Assembly: GCF_014218255.1 (NCBI RefSeq) | Contig: NZ_AP021872.1 | Location: 1,612,001 to 1,676,000, forward strand | Source of the DNA: Mycoavidus sp. B2-EB | GTDB lineage: Bacteria; Pseudomonadota; Gammaproteobacteria; Burkholderiales; Burkholderiaceae | DNA length: 64,000 bases | Direction of reading: 5' to 3' | Shown: positions 7,490-18,242 of the stretch, one piece after another | Position numbering within the stretch: the stretch's first letter is position 1 | How the letters are laid out: each line of letters starts with the position of its first letter | Program-made: the position numbers and the translations under genes | The notes under the pieces: generated by a model | Told to the model about the DNA's origin: nothing | What the model saw: only the letters and a program-made list of their open reading frames with translations | The model's database searches: none

Positions 7490-8719
7490 TTAGAAACTGC
7501 GTAAAAACCATTCTTTCATGCGCGCCCAAATTTGTGCCGCCGAGCCCGCGCGTACGGCAACTTTACGACCCCTACTCCGCTGTGCCTGGCCTTCAAGCAA
7601 AAGCCCCATCGCAGTTGCGTAACGTGGGCTGCGCACGACATCGGCTAACCCGCCTATATAGTGCGGAACGCCAACTCTTACCGGTTTCAAAAAAATATCT
7701 TCGCCTAATTCGATCATGCCAGGCATCAACGCTGCGCCACCCGTTAACACCACGCCGGAAGACAATAATTCTTCATAACCCGATTCGCGCAACACCTGCT
7801 GTACGAGTGAAAAAAGCTCTTCAATGCGCGGCTCGATGACGGCCGCTAACGCCTGCCGCGATAACATGCGCGGACCGCGTTCGCCCAGCCCAGGCACTTC
7901 AATCATTTCATTTGGATCAGCCAGTACTTGCTTCGCAATGCCGTGGCGCACTTTAATATCTTCTGCATCTGGCGTAGGCGTGCGTAAAGCCATCGCAATA
8001 TCGCTGGTGATTTGGTCACCCGCAATCGGAATAACCGCCGTGTGCCGGATTGCGCCTTCCGCAAAAATAGCGATATCCGTCGTACCGCCGCCAATATCCA
8101 CTAAGGCTACGCCGAGCTCTTTCTCATCTTCGGTCAGCACCGCAAGGCTTGATGCTAAAGGCTGTAAAACCAAGTCATTCACTTCGAGCCCGCACCGGCG
8201 CACGCATTTGACGATGTTTTGCGCCGCTGAGACTGCACCTGTCACGATATGCACTTTGACCTCTAGCCGAATTCCGCTCATGCCAATCGGTTCCCGCACA
8301 TCTTCTTGCCCATCGATAATGAATTCCTGCGTGAGGATATGCAGGACTTGCTGATCGGTCGGAATATTGATGGCTTTTGCAGTTTCGATCACGCGTGAAA
8401 CATCGGCCGGTGTCACTTCCTTATCTTTAATCGCCACCATTCCGCTTGAATTAAAACTGCGGATATGGCTACCGGCAATGCCCGTGAACACATTCGTGAT
8501 TTTGCAATCAGCCATGAGCTCGGCTTCTTCTAGGGCGCGCTGAATGGACTGCACGGTGGCTTCAATATTGACTACCACGCCTTTTTTAAGCCCTTTCGAT
8601 TCACTTTGGCCAAGACCAATCACTTCGTAGCGACCCTCGCTCTTTTGCTCAGCCACTACGGCGACCACCTTCGAAGTGCCAATATCGAGTGCAACTAATA
8701 GGTCTTGATAATCTTTCAT
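7490..8719 (-). CDS. ftsA: Cell division protein FtsA
   Basis: FtsA is an actin-fold ATPase that tethers FtsZ to the inner membrane and recruits later division proteins. The phosphate-1 motif (LDIGTSKVVAVV, D12), the phosphate-2 motif (DIGGGTTD, 208-213) and the adenosine-binding VVLTGGAALMPG segment are visible. The C terminus (AQIWARMKEWFLRSF) is an amphipathic helix suited to membrane anchoring. The 409-residue length is typical of beta-proteobacteria. It lies 56 bases downstream of ftsQ and upstream of ftsZ in the standard order. Confidence 0.98.
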   Translation of the reverse strand: MKDYQDLLVALDIGTSKVVAVVAEQKSEGRYEVIGLGQSESKGLKKGVVVNIEATVQSIQRALEEAELMADCKITNVFTGIAGSHIRSFNSSGMVAIKDKEVTPADVSRVIETAKAINIPTDQQVLHILTQEFIIDGQEDVREPIGMSGIRLEVKVHIVTGAVSAAQNIVKCVRRCGLEVNDLVLQPLASSLAVLTEDEKELGVALVDIGGGTTDIAIFAEGAIRHTAVIPIAGDQITSDIAMALRTPTPDAEDIKVRHGIAKQVLADPNEMIEVPGLGERGPRMLSRQALAAVIEPRIEELFSLVQQVLRESGYEELLSSGVVLTGGAALMPGMIELGEDIFLKPVRVGVPHYIGGLADVVRSPRYATAMGLLLEGQAQRSRGRKVAVRAGSAAQIWARMKEWFLRSF

Positions 8720-8775
8720 AAAGTCAAATTAAAGCAGTAATAATTAAAGGTCCAGCCGCTTTAAGCACGGTACCG

Positions 8776-9525
8776 TTATTCCCCAGGAGGCGCAAATTGC
8801 ATCCCCGCCACACGCACCGCAAAGCCATTTGGATAGCGCAAGTCGACATATTCGATCTGGGTTCCCCATTGTTGGATTAAGTATTGCCAGGCAGCCACCA
8901 AACGGCTGCAACGTTGAGCAAGCGTGTCCTCATTCAAATCTCCACTTGGCTCACGCCCCAATTCAATGCTCATGCCGTTCGCCAGTTCAACGCTCCAAGC
9001 GTAGCGGGGCGACAAAGTGACCTCTTGCACGCGCGAACCCAGCGGCACAAGCCAACGCTTAAAATCGTGATAGCGCGCAACCACCTGCTGCTCGCTACCC
9101 GGCGGCCCATTAAAAACCGGTAAATCGTCGCCGGCTTCTGCCAGATTGGCGCTGAAACGCTCACCTTGAGTACTAACCAGCCAATCATTGCCCCAAGTGC
9201 CAAGTGGCGTATATTCATCGAGCGTGACCGTGAGCCGATTTGGCCAAATCCGCCGCACGCTCGCGTGGCGCACCCACGGCATAGATTCAAAAGCGGCGCG
9301 CGCAGCATCCAAATCCAACGTAAAAAAATTGCCGCGTAATTGACTGATGATGGCTCGCGCACCTTGCAGACTAAGATGGCTAGTTGCACCCTCAATCCGC
9401 AACGCGCGCAGCGCAAAAATCGGCTGCCGATTTAACCAAGACGCTAAACTCATCAACAATATCAACACCCCACATGCGCCAAGCAAGTTAGCCAGTAAGT
9501 TAAGTTGACGAAAGTTGCGCCACAT
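8776..9525 (-). CDS. ftsQ: Cell division protein FtsQ
   Basis: FtsQ is a bitopic inner-membrane protein that links early and late divisome parts and binds FtsB/FtsL through its periplasmic region. The 249-residue product has one N-terminal membrane helix (LLGACGVLILLMSLASWL, about residues 15-32). A POTRA-type domain follows (IFALRALRIEGATSHLSLQG...FTLDLDAARAAFESMPWVRHASVRRIWPNRLTV, ending near residue 104), and then the beta domain. It begins 15 bases after the ddl stop and is the usual partner of ftsA and ftsZ in the cluster. Confidence 0.95.
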   Translation of the reverse strand: MWRNFRQLNLLANLLGACGVLILLMSLASWLNRQPIFALRALRIEGATSHLSLQGARAIISQLRGNFFTLDLDAARAAFESMPWVRHASVRRIWPNRLTVTLDEYTPLGTWGNDWLVSTQGERFSANLAEAGDDLPVFNGPPGSEQQVVARYHDFKRWLVPLGSRVQEVTLSPRYAWSVELANGMSIELGREPSGDLNEDTLAQRCSRLVAAWQYLIQQWGTQIEYVDLRYPNGFAVRVAGMQFAPPGE

Positions 9526-9540
9526 ACGGATCTGATCTCT

Positions 9541-10470
9541 TTAAACCAAAGTCAAAGACAGGATTTGCCACACCAGGTCTTCATAACTGAGCCCGAGCGC
9601 AGCAGCCGCTTTGGGCACCAGCGAATGGCTCGTCATGCCTGGGGCCGTATTCACCTCTAAAAACCAGGCTTGGCCGTTGGCATCAAGCATTAAATCCAGC
9701 CGTCCCCAACCGTTGCAACCGAGCACTTTGAAAGCCTGTAGGGCAAGTTTTTGCAAACGTTTTTCCTCCGCGCCGGCGAGTCCGCAAGGAATAATATATT
9801 GGGTGTCTTCAGCAATATATTTGGCGTGGTAATCATAAAATTCCCCAGCGGGGATGATTTTTATGATCGGCAAATCAAGACCTTCGACAATGGATATCGT
9901 ATATTCCCCACCTCCGTCGATGCCTTTTTCAGCCAATACAACAGGCTCATGGCGCGCAACTTCTTCCAAGGCCGCCGCCAAGCGATCCGCTGTTTTGACT
10001 TTAATAATGGAAATGCTTGAGCCTTCATGAGCTGCTTTCACGAAAATCGGCAACCCCAGTTGGGTGATCATTTCTTGCGCTCGCACTGCATAGTTTTCGC
10101 CGCGCAGCACAACTGCAAACGGGGGCGTGGGAATGCCGTTATCCCGCCAGATCGATTTACTGCGCACTTTATCCATGGCCAAAGCGCAACCCAGCACTCC
10201 GGAACCGGTATATGGAATGCCAAGATATTGCAGTGCACCTTGCAGCGCGCCATTCTCGCCCTCGCCCCCATGCAGCATGTTAACCACGCGCGTAAAGCCC
10301 TCTTCTTTGAGCGCAAAAAGCGACCGTGCGCAAGGATCGAAGGGCCACGCATCGACGCTGCGCGCGCGCAGCGCCGCTAATACGGCCTGACCAGAATTCA
10401 GCGACACGTCACGTTCTGCGGATGCGCCACCATATAACACGGCTACTTTGCCAAATACTTTCGGATCCAT
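9541..10470 (-). CDS. ddl: D-alanine--D-alanine ligase
   Basis: This ATP-grasp enzyme joins two D-alanines to make the dipeptide that MurF adds to the peptidoglycan precursor. Family segments include [20 protein letters not shown] at the N terminus, [19 protein letters not shown] and LGIPYTGSG in the first third, [10 protein letters not shown] in the ATP-binding region, and [12 protein letters not shown] followed by [17 protein letters not shown] near the end (metal and D-Ala binding). The length, 309 aa, is normal for DdlB. It starts 7 bases after murC. Confidence 0.97.
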   Translation of the reverse strand: MDPKVFGKVAVLYGGASAERDVSLNSGQAVLAALRARSVDAWPFDPCARSLFALKEEGFTRVVNMLHGGEGENGALQGALQYLGIPYTGSGVLGCALAMDKVRSKSIWRDNGIPTPPFAVVLRGENYAVRAQEMITQLGLPIFVKAAHEGSSISIIKVKTADRLAAALEEVARHEPVVLAEKGIDGGGEYTISIVEGLDLPIIKIIPAGEFYDYHAKYIAEDTQYIIPCGLAGAEEKRLQKLALQAFKVLGCNGWGRLDLMLDANGQAWFLEVNTAPGMTSHSLVPKAAAALGLSYEDLVWQILSLTLV

Positions 10471-10477
10471 GGTTACC

Positions 10478-11884
10478 CTATCTCATACCTTCAATTTCAG
10501 TACGCGGCTGCGTCAGCCACACCGGAACGCAGCCCATTGAGCCAGCACCCATCGTAATCACGACATCGCCGTTTTGCGCCAGGCGAGTAATCGCCTCGGG
10601 CAACGCTTCGATAACCTCGGTAAATACAGGTTCCATCCTGCCTAGCGCACGAATAGCGCGCACCAGCGCCTGCCCATTGGCAGCAGCAATAGGCACTTCA
10701 CCTGCTGGATAAACTTCACTCAGAATGAGCGCATCCACGCTAGACAGCACTCGCACAAAATCATCAAAGCAATCACGGGTACGTGTAAAACGATGCGGCT
10801 GAAAGGCCAGCACGAGCCGCCGCCCAACAAAAGCGTTACGCGCTGCCTCAAGCGTGGCCGCCATTTCGACTGGATGGTGACCATAATCGTCAATCAAGGT
10901 ATAACTGCCGCCGCCGCTTAGCGGTATTTCTCCGTAGCGCTGAAAGCGGCGGTCTACGCCAGAAAACTGCGCCAACGCTTGGCAAATCGCCTCATCGGCA
11001 ACCTCTAATTCCGTAGCAATTGCAATCGCCGCTAAAGCGTTACGCACATTATGCGTACCCGGCAAATTCAACTCGATCGCCAAGGGCGCGGCATCTTCGC
11101 GCAACACGGTAAAGCGCATGCGGCCCGCATCGGCACAAATATCCACCGCCCGGATCTGCGCTTGCTCTGACAGCCCATAACGCACGATGGGCTTAGTCAC
11201 TGCCGGCAGAATCTCACGCACATGCGGATCGTCAATACAGAGCACCGCAATCCCATAAAATGGCAAACGCTGCGTAAATTCGATAAAAGCCTGCTTCAGT
11301 TTCACAAAATCATGCCCATATGTTTCCATATGGTCTGCATCAATATTGGTGATGACTTCAATCACCGGAAACAGATTCAAAAAAGAAGCGTCTGATTCAT
11401 CCGCCTCAGCCACAATAAAATCTCCGCTCCCAAGCCGCGCGTTCGCCCCCGCACTATTTAAACGCCCGCCAATCACAAAGGTTGGATCAAGCCCACCCCG
11501 CGCCAAGACACTTGCTACTAAACTCGTGGTGGTGGTTTTGCCATGCGTGCCAGCGATCGCAATCCCTTGCTTTAAGCGCATCAATTCGGCGAGCATCGCG
11601 GCACGTGGCACCAGTGGAATGCCCCGTTGACGGGCGGCCCGTACTTCCGGGTTATCCGCTCGCACTGCGCTCGACACCACCACCGCGTTAGCGTTTCCAA
11701 TATGGGCCTCCCGATGGCCAAAGACGATGTGCGCACCCAAAGCCATTAACCGATCCGTGACTGCAGTTCGGTTTAAATCTGAACCGCTAACACCATATCC
11801 CAGGTTTAAGAGCACTTCGGCAATGCCGCTCATGCCCGAACCGCCAATGCCAATAAAATGCAGGTTTTTGACAGCATGCTTCAT
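10478..11884 (-). CDS. murC: UDP-N-acetylmuramate--L-alanine ligase
   Basis: MurC adds L-alanine to UDP-MurNAc, the first amino-acid step of peptidoglycan precursor synthesis. The N-terminal nucleotide-sugar loop ([16 protein letters not shown], from residue 10), the ATP-binding P-loop GTHGKTTT (112-119), and the substrate motif EADESDASF plus [10 protein letters not shown] in the C-terminal domain are all present. The length is 468 aa. Its ATG overlaps the murG stop by four bases (ATGA), implying translational coupling. Confidence 0.98.
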   Translation of the reverse strand: MKHAVKNLHFIGIGGSGMSGIAEVLLNLGYGVSGSDLNRTAVTDRLMALGAHIVFGHREAHIGNANAVVVSSAVRADNPEVRAARQRGIPLVPRAAMLAELMRLKQGIAIAGTHGKTTTTSLVASVLARGGLDPTFVIGGRLNSAGANARLGSGDFIVAEADESDASFLNLFPVIEVITNIDADHMETYGHDFVKLKQAFIEFTQRLPFYGIAVLCIDDPHVREILPAVTKPIVRYGLSEQAQIRAVDICADAGRMRFTVLREDAAPLAIELNLPGTHNVRNALAAIAIATELEVADEAICQALAQFSGVDRRFQRYGEIPLSGGGSYTLIDDYGHHPVEMAATLEAARNAFVGRRLVLAFQPHRFTRTRDCFDDFVRVLSSVDALILSEVYPAGEVPIAAANGQALVRAIRALGRMEPVFTEVIEALPEAITRLAQNGDVVITMGAGSMGCVPVWLTQPRTEIEGMR

Positions 11885-12978
11885 GGCTGCCCCCGCTTGC
11901 GGTCAGCCACCGCTAAACAAATTTTGCTCACTTGCTCAGCTGCATCTGACTTAGCCAGCAGACGCGCACGCCCTGCCATTTGGCTCAGCGCTTCACGGGT
12001 TTGGGCCTTAAGCCAAAGCGCCAGCTTGGCGGCCGATAAATCGCGTTGCTGGATCATCAGGGCCGCCTCACGGGTAGCTAAGAAAGCCGCATTCGTTGTT
12101 TGATGATCATCAACTGCATGTGGAAACGGCACCAACAGCGCAGCGACCCCTACCGCCGCAATTTCAGCAATCGTCATCGCACCCGCGCGACAAATGACTA
12201 AATCGGCCTGGGCATAGGCTTGTGCCATATCCTCAATAAATGGCGTTAACTCGATTTGCACCTGATCATGCAAGCCTGCAGCGGCATAATTAGCACGCAA
12301 AGCGTCAATCTGCCGCACACCAGCTTGATGCACCACATGCGGCCGCTCGTGTGGCGCTAAAGTGCTTAAGGCACGTGGTACAACTTCATTCAACGCCGCC
12401 GCGCCTAAGCTGCCACCTACCACGAGCAAACGTAAAGGCCCGCTGCGCTGCGCATAACGTTGCGCTGGCTCAGGCAAGCCAATGAGCGCATCACGCAACG
12501 GATTGCCAGTCCATTCAGCGCGCGGCAAGACCTCTGGGAACGCCACCAACACACGCCGCGCAATCTTGGCGAGTACACGATTAGCCAAGCCAGGAATTGA
12601 GTTTTGCTCATGCAAAATAAACGGACAGCCACTCAGCACAGCCATCACGCCCGCTGGAAAACTAATGTAACCGCCCATCCCGAGCACTACTGCCGGTTTC
12701 ACTTTGGCTAACACACGCCAACTTTGCCAAGCCGCGCACAGCAAATTAAAAGGCAGCATAAGTTTGGTGAGCAAGCCCTTGCCGCGCAACCCGCTAAAAT
12801 GCACGAACTCAATTGGGATACCGTGTTTAGGTACCAGTGCGGCCTCCATCCCCACTGGACTGCCAAGCCAGATGACATGCCAACCATGACGGCGCATCCG
12901 ATGAGCCACAGCTAGCCCTGGAAACACATGCCCCCCGGTACCTCCCGCCACAATTAACAAGGTGCGCGTATTACTCAT
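11881..12978 (-). CDS. murG: Lipid II synthase (UDP-GlcNAc : undecaprenyl-PP-MurNAc-pentapeptide GlcNAc transferase)
   Basis: MurG is a peripheral GT-B glycosyltransferase on the cytoplasmic face that converts lipid I to lipid II. The N-terminal loop [16 protein letters not shown] (residues 10-25) and the second glycine-rich loop [20 protein letters not shown] are both visible. The UDP-GlcNAc-binding stretch [19 protein letters not shown] near residue 260 completes the family signature. The length, 365 aa, is typical. It overlaps ftsW upstream and murC downstream by four bases each. Confidence 0.98.
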   Translation of the reverse strand: MSNTRTLLIVAGGTGGHVFPGLAVAHRMRRHGWHVIWLGSPVGMEAALVPKHGIPIEFVHFSGLRGKGLLTKLMLPFNLLCAAWQSWRVLAKVKPAVVLGMGGYISFPAGVMAVLSGCPFILHEQNSIPGLANRVLAKIARRVLVAFPEVLPRAEWTGNPLRDALIGLPEPAQRYAQRSGPLRLLVVGGSLGAAALNEVVPRALSTLAPHERPHVVHQAGVRQIDALRANYAAAGLHDQVQIELTPFIEDMAQAYAQADLVICRAGAMTIAEIAAVGVAALLVPFPHAVDDHQTTNAAFLATREAALMIQQRDLSAAKLALWLKAQTREALSQMAGRARLLAKSDAAEQVSKICLAVADRKRGQP

Positions 12979-14114
12979 ATTTTTCCTCCGCGCATCAAGA
13001 AACGATTTTCATAGTCAACCCGCATCAATAACGCCAGCGCAATACAATTAAGCAAAATACCTGAGCCGCCATAGCTCACCAGTGGCAGGGTTAAGCCTTT
13101 AGTCGGCAGCAAACCAAGATTCACCCCCATATTGATAAAAGCCTGGGCCCCTAGCCATAAACCAATGCCTTTGGCGGTTAGCCCTGCAAATACGCGATCT
13201 AGCACCAGCGCTTGACGGCCGATTTCAAAAGCGCGCCGCACCATCCAATAAAACAGCGCAATCACGATTAATACGCCTAGAAAGCCAAATTCCTCGCCAA
13301 TCACCGCAAGGATGAAGTCCGTATGGGCTTCGGGTAAGTAATTGAGCTTTTCAACACTGCCCCCTAACCCGACGCCGAACCATTCACCACGACCGAAAGC
13401 AATCAACGAATGCGTCAATTGGTAAGCTTTACCCTGCACATAACGGTCATCCCACGGATTCAGGTAGGCAAAAATGCGTTCACGCCGCCAGGGCGATAGC
13501 CAAATCAACAGCGTAAAAGTCCCCACCACGGTTAACGCAATCCCACCAAACCATTTACCATCCACCCCGCCCAGAAACAGCACGCCCATCGCAATCACCG
13601 CGATGACCATAAAAGCCCCCATATCAGGCTCAAGCAATAACAACGCTCCGATACAGCTCACCGCCAACGCCATGGGCAAAAACCCTTGGCCGAAACTATG
13701 CATTAACGCTTGTTTACGCACGGTGTAATTCGCCGCATAGACCGTCACCGCGAGTTTCATAATCTCGGACGGTTGGAGATTGAGTGGCCCCAGCGCAAGC
13801 CAGCGATGGGCACCGTTCACGCCCTTGCCAAACGGGGGAATCAACACAATCACGAGCAACGCCAACGCGAACAAGAAAAACTTAGAGGCAAACCGATCCC
13901 AAAGTTTAAGCGGCGCCCAAAATACGCAAAATGCAGCAAACCCGCCCAATAACAACGATATAACGTGCCGCAATAAAAAATGATTCGCCTGATAGGATGC
14001 GTATTTTGGTGCATCCGGCATCACAATCGACGCTGAGTACACCATAACTAACCCCAGCCCCAGCAGCGCAATTACGACCCACATTAACGGCGCATCATAT
14101 TCAAGCATCTTCAT
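12975..14114 (-). CDS. ftsW: Peptidoglycan glycosyltransferase FtsW (SEDS family)
   Basis: FtsW is the SEDS-family polymerase that works with FtsI at the septum. The 379-residue protein is almost entirely hydrophobic, with about ten membrane segments. SEDS landmarks include [72 protein letters not shown], and [12 protein letters not shown] near the C terminus. I choose ATG 14114, which overlaps the murD stop as ATGA. The frame can be read from TTG 14129, but that would overlap murD by 19 bases. Confidence 0.97.
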   Translation of the reverse strand: MKMLEYDAPLMWVVIALLGLGLVMVYSASIVMPDAPKYASYQANHFLLRHVISLLLGGFAAFCVFWAPLKLWDRFASKFFLFALALLVIVLIPPFGKGVNGAHRWLALGPLNLQPSEIMKLAVTVYAANYTVRKQALMHSFGQGFLPMALAVSCIGALLLLEPDMGAFMVIAVIAMGVLFLGGVDGKWFGGIALTVVGTFTLLIWLSPWRRERIFAYLNPWDDRYVQGKAYQLTHSLIAFGRGEWFGVGLGGSVEKLNYLPEAHTDFILAVIGEEFGFLGVLIVIALFYWMVRRAFEIGRQALVLDRVFAGLTAKGIGLWLGAQAFINMGVNLGLLPTKGLTLPLVSYGGSGILLNCIALALLMRVDYENRFLMRGGKI

Positions 14115-15649
14115 AGAGCGACTCCGCAAGCGCTGGCTAACTCTTCAACGGCCTGCCGAAATACCTGCGCCCGATGGCGGTAATCTCGAAACATGTCAAA
14201 ACTGGCGCAAGCAGGCGACAATAGGACGATTTCACCCGTTTGAGCCATACGAGCGGCTGCGTGCGTTGCCTCGCTTAGCGTTGCGCATTCGGTCAGCGGT
14301 ACACCCGTCCCAGCCAAAGCCTGGCGCAAACGCGGAGCATCGCGACCGATCAACATCACGGCGCGGCACCAACGGGCAACCGGCGTCGCCAGCGGAGTAA
14401 AATCTTGCCCTTTGCCATCCCCGCCTACAATTAATACAATCCGGCGCGCTAAGCCATTGAGCGCGGCCACGGTTGCGCCGACATTCGTTCCTTTACTGTC
14501 GTCAATAAACTCAACCCCGTTTAAAGCACAAATCGTCTCAACCCGATGCGGCTCGCCGCGATATTCACGCAGGCCGTGCATCAGGCTTGCGAGAGGAAGC
14601 TCAAGCGCGCGACATAATGCCAACGCAGCCAATGCATTCGCCGCATTATGCAAACCGCGAATACGCAGTGCTTCAACCGGCATTAATCTTTTGACCACAA
14701 TCTCATTTTCGATACCCGCTCGTGCGCGCGCGGATGTCGGCGCGCTACGCTCCACCACCGACTCAGCCACCGCTAGCCAAGTCATGCCATTCTCGTGCAG
14801 TAGGCCGTAATCACCACTGCGGCGCGGCGCATCGAGTCCAAAAGTCATCACGCCAGCGGTTTTAGGCGTTACGCTAGGCAGATTTTTTTCAGTCTCTTCG
14901 CTGATCCAGCCAGAACTTTGCGCCAGCGCCATCGTGTTCGCATCGTCACGATTCAAAATACGCACTGTATGAGCCCCAAAGATACGGCCTTTAGCGGCGG
15001 CATAGTGCTCAAAGCTCGGATGCCAATCCAAATGATCTTGTGTGATATTGAGTATCGCCGCGGCATCCGGTGCAAATGTATAAGCACTGGTTAACTGAAA
15101 ACTGGAGAGTTCCAGCACCCAAATTTCCGGTAATAGATCCGCGCTAAGAGCAGCCGCTAAGCGCTCAAGCAACGGTGGGCCAATATTGCCAGCCAGGCTC
15201 ACGCGATGGCCGGCCCGTTCGCACAACAAACCCGTAAGCGCCGTCGTTGTGGTTTTGCCATTGGTGCCGGTAATGGCGATGAGTTTCGGCCGATAAGCCT
15301 CTGTTGTCAGTGCGCGCAGCGCTTGCGCAAAAAATTCGAGCTCGCCCCACAGCGGTAGGCCACGCACATGCGCCTCTTCAAGGAGCGCGGCAAACTCCGT
15401 ATGCCTGGGTGAAATGCCTGGGCTAAGCGCAATTAATTCAATGCCATCGAGTAAGGCCGGAGTGACCTCGCCGCAGATCAACTCCGCCTCGATCCGCTCT
15501 TCTTTGAACGCCGCGAGTTGAGGCGGCGCGGCCCGCGTATCAGCGACCCGCACCCGGCAACCATAGCGCGCGCACCAACGCGCCAAGGCCAGGCCCGAAG
15601 CGCCCAGACCTAGCACTAATACAGCAGGTTGTCGAAAATCGCCAAACAT
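14111..15649 (-). CDS. murD: UDP-N-acetylmuramoylalanine--D-glutamate ligase
   Basis: MurD adds D-glutamate to UDP-MurNAc-L-Ala. The ATP P-loop GTNGKTTTT lies near residue 128, followed by [10 protein letters not shown] and [16 protein letters not shown] in the central domain and [14 protein letters not shown] plus the [14 protein letters not shown] segment at the C terminus, all diagnostic. At about 512 aa it is somewhat longer than the E. coli enzyme, through inserts in the central domain, as in other Burkholderia-type MurD. ATG 15649 is preceded by AAAGG at suitable distance; GTG 15655, two codons earlier, is a less likely start. Confidence 0.97.
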   Translation of the reverse strand: MFGDFRQPAVLVLGLGASGLALARWCARYGCRVRVADTRAAPPQLAAFKEERIEAELICGEVTPALLDGIELIALSPGISPRHTEFAALLEEAHVRGLPLWGELEFFAQALRALTTEAYRPKLIAITGTNGKTTTTALTGLLCERAGHRVSLAGNIGPPLLERLAAALSADLLPEIWVLELSSFQLTSAYTFAPDAAAILNITQDHLDWHPSFEHYAAAKGRIFGAHTVRILNRDDANTMALAQSSGWISEETEKNLPSVTPKTAGVMTFGLDAPRRSGDYGLLHENGMTWLAVAESVVERSAPTSARARAGIENEIVVKRLMPVEALRIRGLHNAANALAALALCRALELPLASLMHGLREYRGEPHRVETICALNGVEFIDDSKGTNVGATVAALNGLARRIVLIVGGDGKGQDFTPLATPVARWCRAVMLIGRDAPRLRQALAGTGVPLTECATLSEATHAAARMAQTGEIVLLSPACASFDMFRDYRHRAQVFRQAVEELASACGVAL

Positions 15650-15662
15650 TGTCACCCTTTCT

Positions 15663-16832
15663 TTACCGCAATTTAAGCGTAGAGAGACCGATTAAAACCA
15701 GCATCAACGTAATAATCCAAAAACGCACTACGACCTGAGTTTCGCGCCAACCAGACAATTCAAAATGATGATGGAGTGGCGCCATCTTGAGTAAACGCTG
15801 CCCCGCGCCGTAGCGCCGTTTGGTGTATTTAAACCAGGTGACTTGCAAGATCACGGACAAAGTTTCGGCAACAAAGATACCGCCCATGATAAAAAGTACG
15901 ATTTCCTGGCGTACAATCACCGCCACCGTGCCTAAAGCGCCACCTAGCGCCAGCGCACCCACATCGCCCATAAAAACCTGGGCGGGATACGTGTTATACC
16001 AAAGGAAAGCCAAGCCCGCGCCCCCCATCGCCGCGCAAAAAATCAATAACTCCCCAGCGCCCGGAATATGAGGAAACAACAAATATTTTGAATAGACCGC
16101 ACTCCCCATCACATACGCAAAAATACCTAATGCCCCACCCACTAACACCACCGGCATAATGACTAGACCATCTAAGCCATCGGTTAAATTTACGGCATTG
16201 CTAGCCCCCACAATCACAAAGTAAGTGAGCGTAATGAAGCCATATAAACCTAATGGATAACTGATCGATTTAACAAACGGCAGCAGCAAGTCAGCACGCG
16301 CCGGCAGATCAACCGATAGACCACTGCGCACCCACGCCATAAAAAAATCAAAAACCGGCACATTACTGGCTTCTGATACGCTACAAGCAAGATATACCGC
16401 AGCAAAAAGGCCAATCAACGATTGCCAGCCATATTTCTCTCGCGACGACATGCCGCGCGGGTCTTTATGCACCACTTTACGATAATCGTCGACCCAGCCA
16501 ATCAAGCCAAAGCCAAACGTAACGAGCATGACAATCCAAACAAAACGATTGGTTAAATCAGCCCATAATAAGGTCGAAATCGCAATCGCCAGCAAAATCA
16601 ACACGCCACCCATCGTGGGCGTACCCGCTTTGACCAAATGCGTGCTCGGCCCATCTTGGCGTACCGCTTGGCCTATTTTGAGTCGCGTTAACTTGCGAAT
16701 CACCCACGGACCGCACACTAAACCGATTACCAAAGCGGTAATAGCGGCCATGACCGCGCGCAAAGTCAGGTAATTGATTACGCGCAAAAAGCTTGCGTCG
16801 TTTTGTAGCCAATGCGCGAGCCAAAGTAGCAT
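15663..16832 (-). CDS. mraY: Phospho-N-acetylmuramoyl-pentapeptide transferase
   Basis: MraY transfers phospho-MurNAc-pentapeptide to undecaprenyl phosphate, forming lipid I in the inner membrane. The catalytic aspartate pair is in VDDYRK (D115, D116), the [12 protein letters not shown] motif lies near residue 215, and [14 protein letters not shown] is near the C terminus. About ten membrane segments are predicted by eye across 389 residues. It lies between murF (15 bases upstream) and murD (13 bases downstream from its stop). Confidence 0.98.
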   Translation of the reverse strand: MLLWLAHWLQNDASFLRVINYLTLRAVMAAITALVIGLVCGPWVIRKLTRLKIGQAVRQDGPSTHLVKAGTPTMGGVLILLAIAISTLLWADLTNRFVWIVMLVTFGFGLIGWVDDYRKVVHKDPRGMSSREKYGWQSLIGLFAAVYLACSVSEASNVPVFDFFMAWVRSGLSVDLPARADLLLPFVKSISYPLGLYGFITLTYFVIVGASNAVNLTDGLDGLVIMPVVLVGGALGIFAYVMGSAVYSKYLLFPHIPGAGELLIFCAAMGGAGLAFLWYNTYPAQVFMGDVGALALGGALGTVAVIVRQEIVLFIMGGIFVAETLSVILQVTWFKYTKRRYGAGQRLLKMAPLHHHFELSGWRETQVVVRFWIITLMLVLIGLSTLKLR

Positions 16833-16847
16833 CGTCTTAATGTCCTC

Positions 16848-18242
16848 TTAATGTAAAACGGGCGTTTGGCCCTCAGTCGACTCAGCGCTTAACGCTGCCA
16901 CAATGCGTTCCATTTTCATAAAACGCGAACCTTTAACAAGCACGGTAGCATGGGCGCCAAACCCCGCCGATAAAAGGTGTTCGATTAATTCTTCAGCGCT
17001 GCTGAAATGCTTAGCCTGCGCACCAAATGCGTGACAGGCCGGGCGCGTAGCATCGCCTAATGCATAGAGCACATCAATCCCGCACTCACGCGCATAAATG
17101 CCCACTTCATGGTGAAAAACTACGCTGTGCTGCCCGACTTCGCCCATTGCCCCCATCACCAATATGCGTGGCGCTGCGCGCGTTGCGAGCACATCAATGG
17201 CAGCCCGCATTGAATCCGGATTAGCGTTGTAACTATCATCGATGATGATGGCTCCCGCTAATGGCGCAACCCGCGCCACCTTAGCCACCAACCTGCCACT
17301 CACTGGCCGGAATTTTTCCAGACCGCACCGAATCACTTCCAGCCCAACTCCAGCTGCCAGCGCGGCAGCAGTAGCAGCCAATGCATTGCGTGCATTATGG
17401 ACACCCAACACCGGTAAAGTAAGTTCGAATTGGCCTTGGCTTGTCCGCACTTGAAGTGGGCTCTCGGCGCGCAGTACGCCACTGACTGCAGCCTCACTCG
17501 TCAGGGCAAAATCAATGATCTGCCGTCCTTGCGCGGCAGCGCGCCAAAGCGGTGCATAGACATCGTCTGCCGGAAATACCGCCGCCCCATGCGCTGGCAA
17601 GGCCTGCAATACACTCATATGCTCGCGTGCAACCGCCTCCACACTGACCATAAATTCTTGATGCTCGCGTTGCGCATTGTTAATCAACGCGATGGTCGGT
17701 TCGGTGAGAGCAGCGAGATGCGCCGTTTCACCCGGGTGGTTCACACCAAGCTCCACCACGGCGAGTTGATGCGCCGCATTTAAACGCAATAAAGTAAGCG
17801 GTAACCCTATGTCATTATTGAAGTTGCCACGTGTCGCAAGCCGCCCTTCTTCCCCCACCGCTTCGGCAAAAATTGAAGCGATCATTTCTTTAACGGTGGT
17901 TTTACCATTGCTGCCTGTCACAGCGACTAATGGCAACTCAAATTTGCGACGCCAGCCATGCGCAAGCGCGCCAAGCGCGCCATGCGTATCAGGCACCTGT
18001 AAAGTGGGTAAAGAGATCTGACCGGTCGGGCGCGAGACCAGGAGTGCAGCCACTCCACGCGCGGCCACCTCCGCTAAAAAATCGTGTCCGTCAAAACGCT
18101 CGCCCTTCAGAGCAACGAAAAGATCACCGGGTCCTGCGCTGCGGCTGTCCGTACAAACCCGCTCAAAATACGCGTCTGGCTCACCCAAAATCTGCGCGCC
18201 CGCAATCAACCGAGCCGCCTCACGCAATGACAATGGATTCAT
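16848..18242 (-). CDS. murF: UDP-N-acetylmuramoyl-tripeptide--D-alanyl-D-alanine ligase
   Basis: MurF attaches the D-Ala-D-Ala made by Ddl to UDP-MurNAc-tripeptide. The P-loop GSNGKTT is at residues 110-116, followed by RGNFNNDIGLPLTLL, ELGVNHPGE and IIDDSYNANPDSMRAAID, the family hallmarks, and VLVKGSRFMKMERIV near the end. The length, 464 aa, is normal. The start overlaps the murE stop by four bases. Confidence 0.98.
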   Translation of the reverse strand: MNPLSLREAARLIAGAQILGEPDAYFERVCTDSRSAGPGDLFVALKGERFDGHDFLAEVAARGVAALLVSRPTGQISLPTLQVPDTHGALGALAHGWRRKFELPLVAVTGSNGKTTVKEMIASIFAEAVGEEGRLATRGNFNNDIGLPLTLLRLNAAHQLAVVELGVNHPGETAHLAALTEPTIALINNAQREHQEFMVSVEAVAREHMSVLQALPAHGAAVFPADDVYAPLWRAAAQGRQIIDFALTSEAAVSGVLRAESPLQVRTSQGQFELTLPVLGVHNARNALAATAAALAAGVGLEVIRCGLEKFRPVSGRLVAKVARVAPLAGAIIIDDSYNANPDSMRAAIDVLATRAAPRILVMGAMGEVGQHSVVFHHEVGIYARECGIDVLYALGDATRPACHAFGAQAKHFSSAEELIEHLLSAGFGAHATVLVKGSRFMKMERIVAALSAESTEGQTPVLH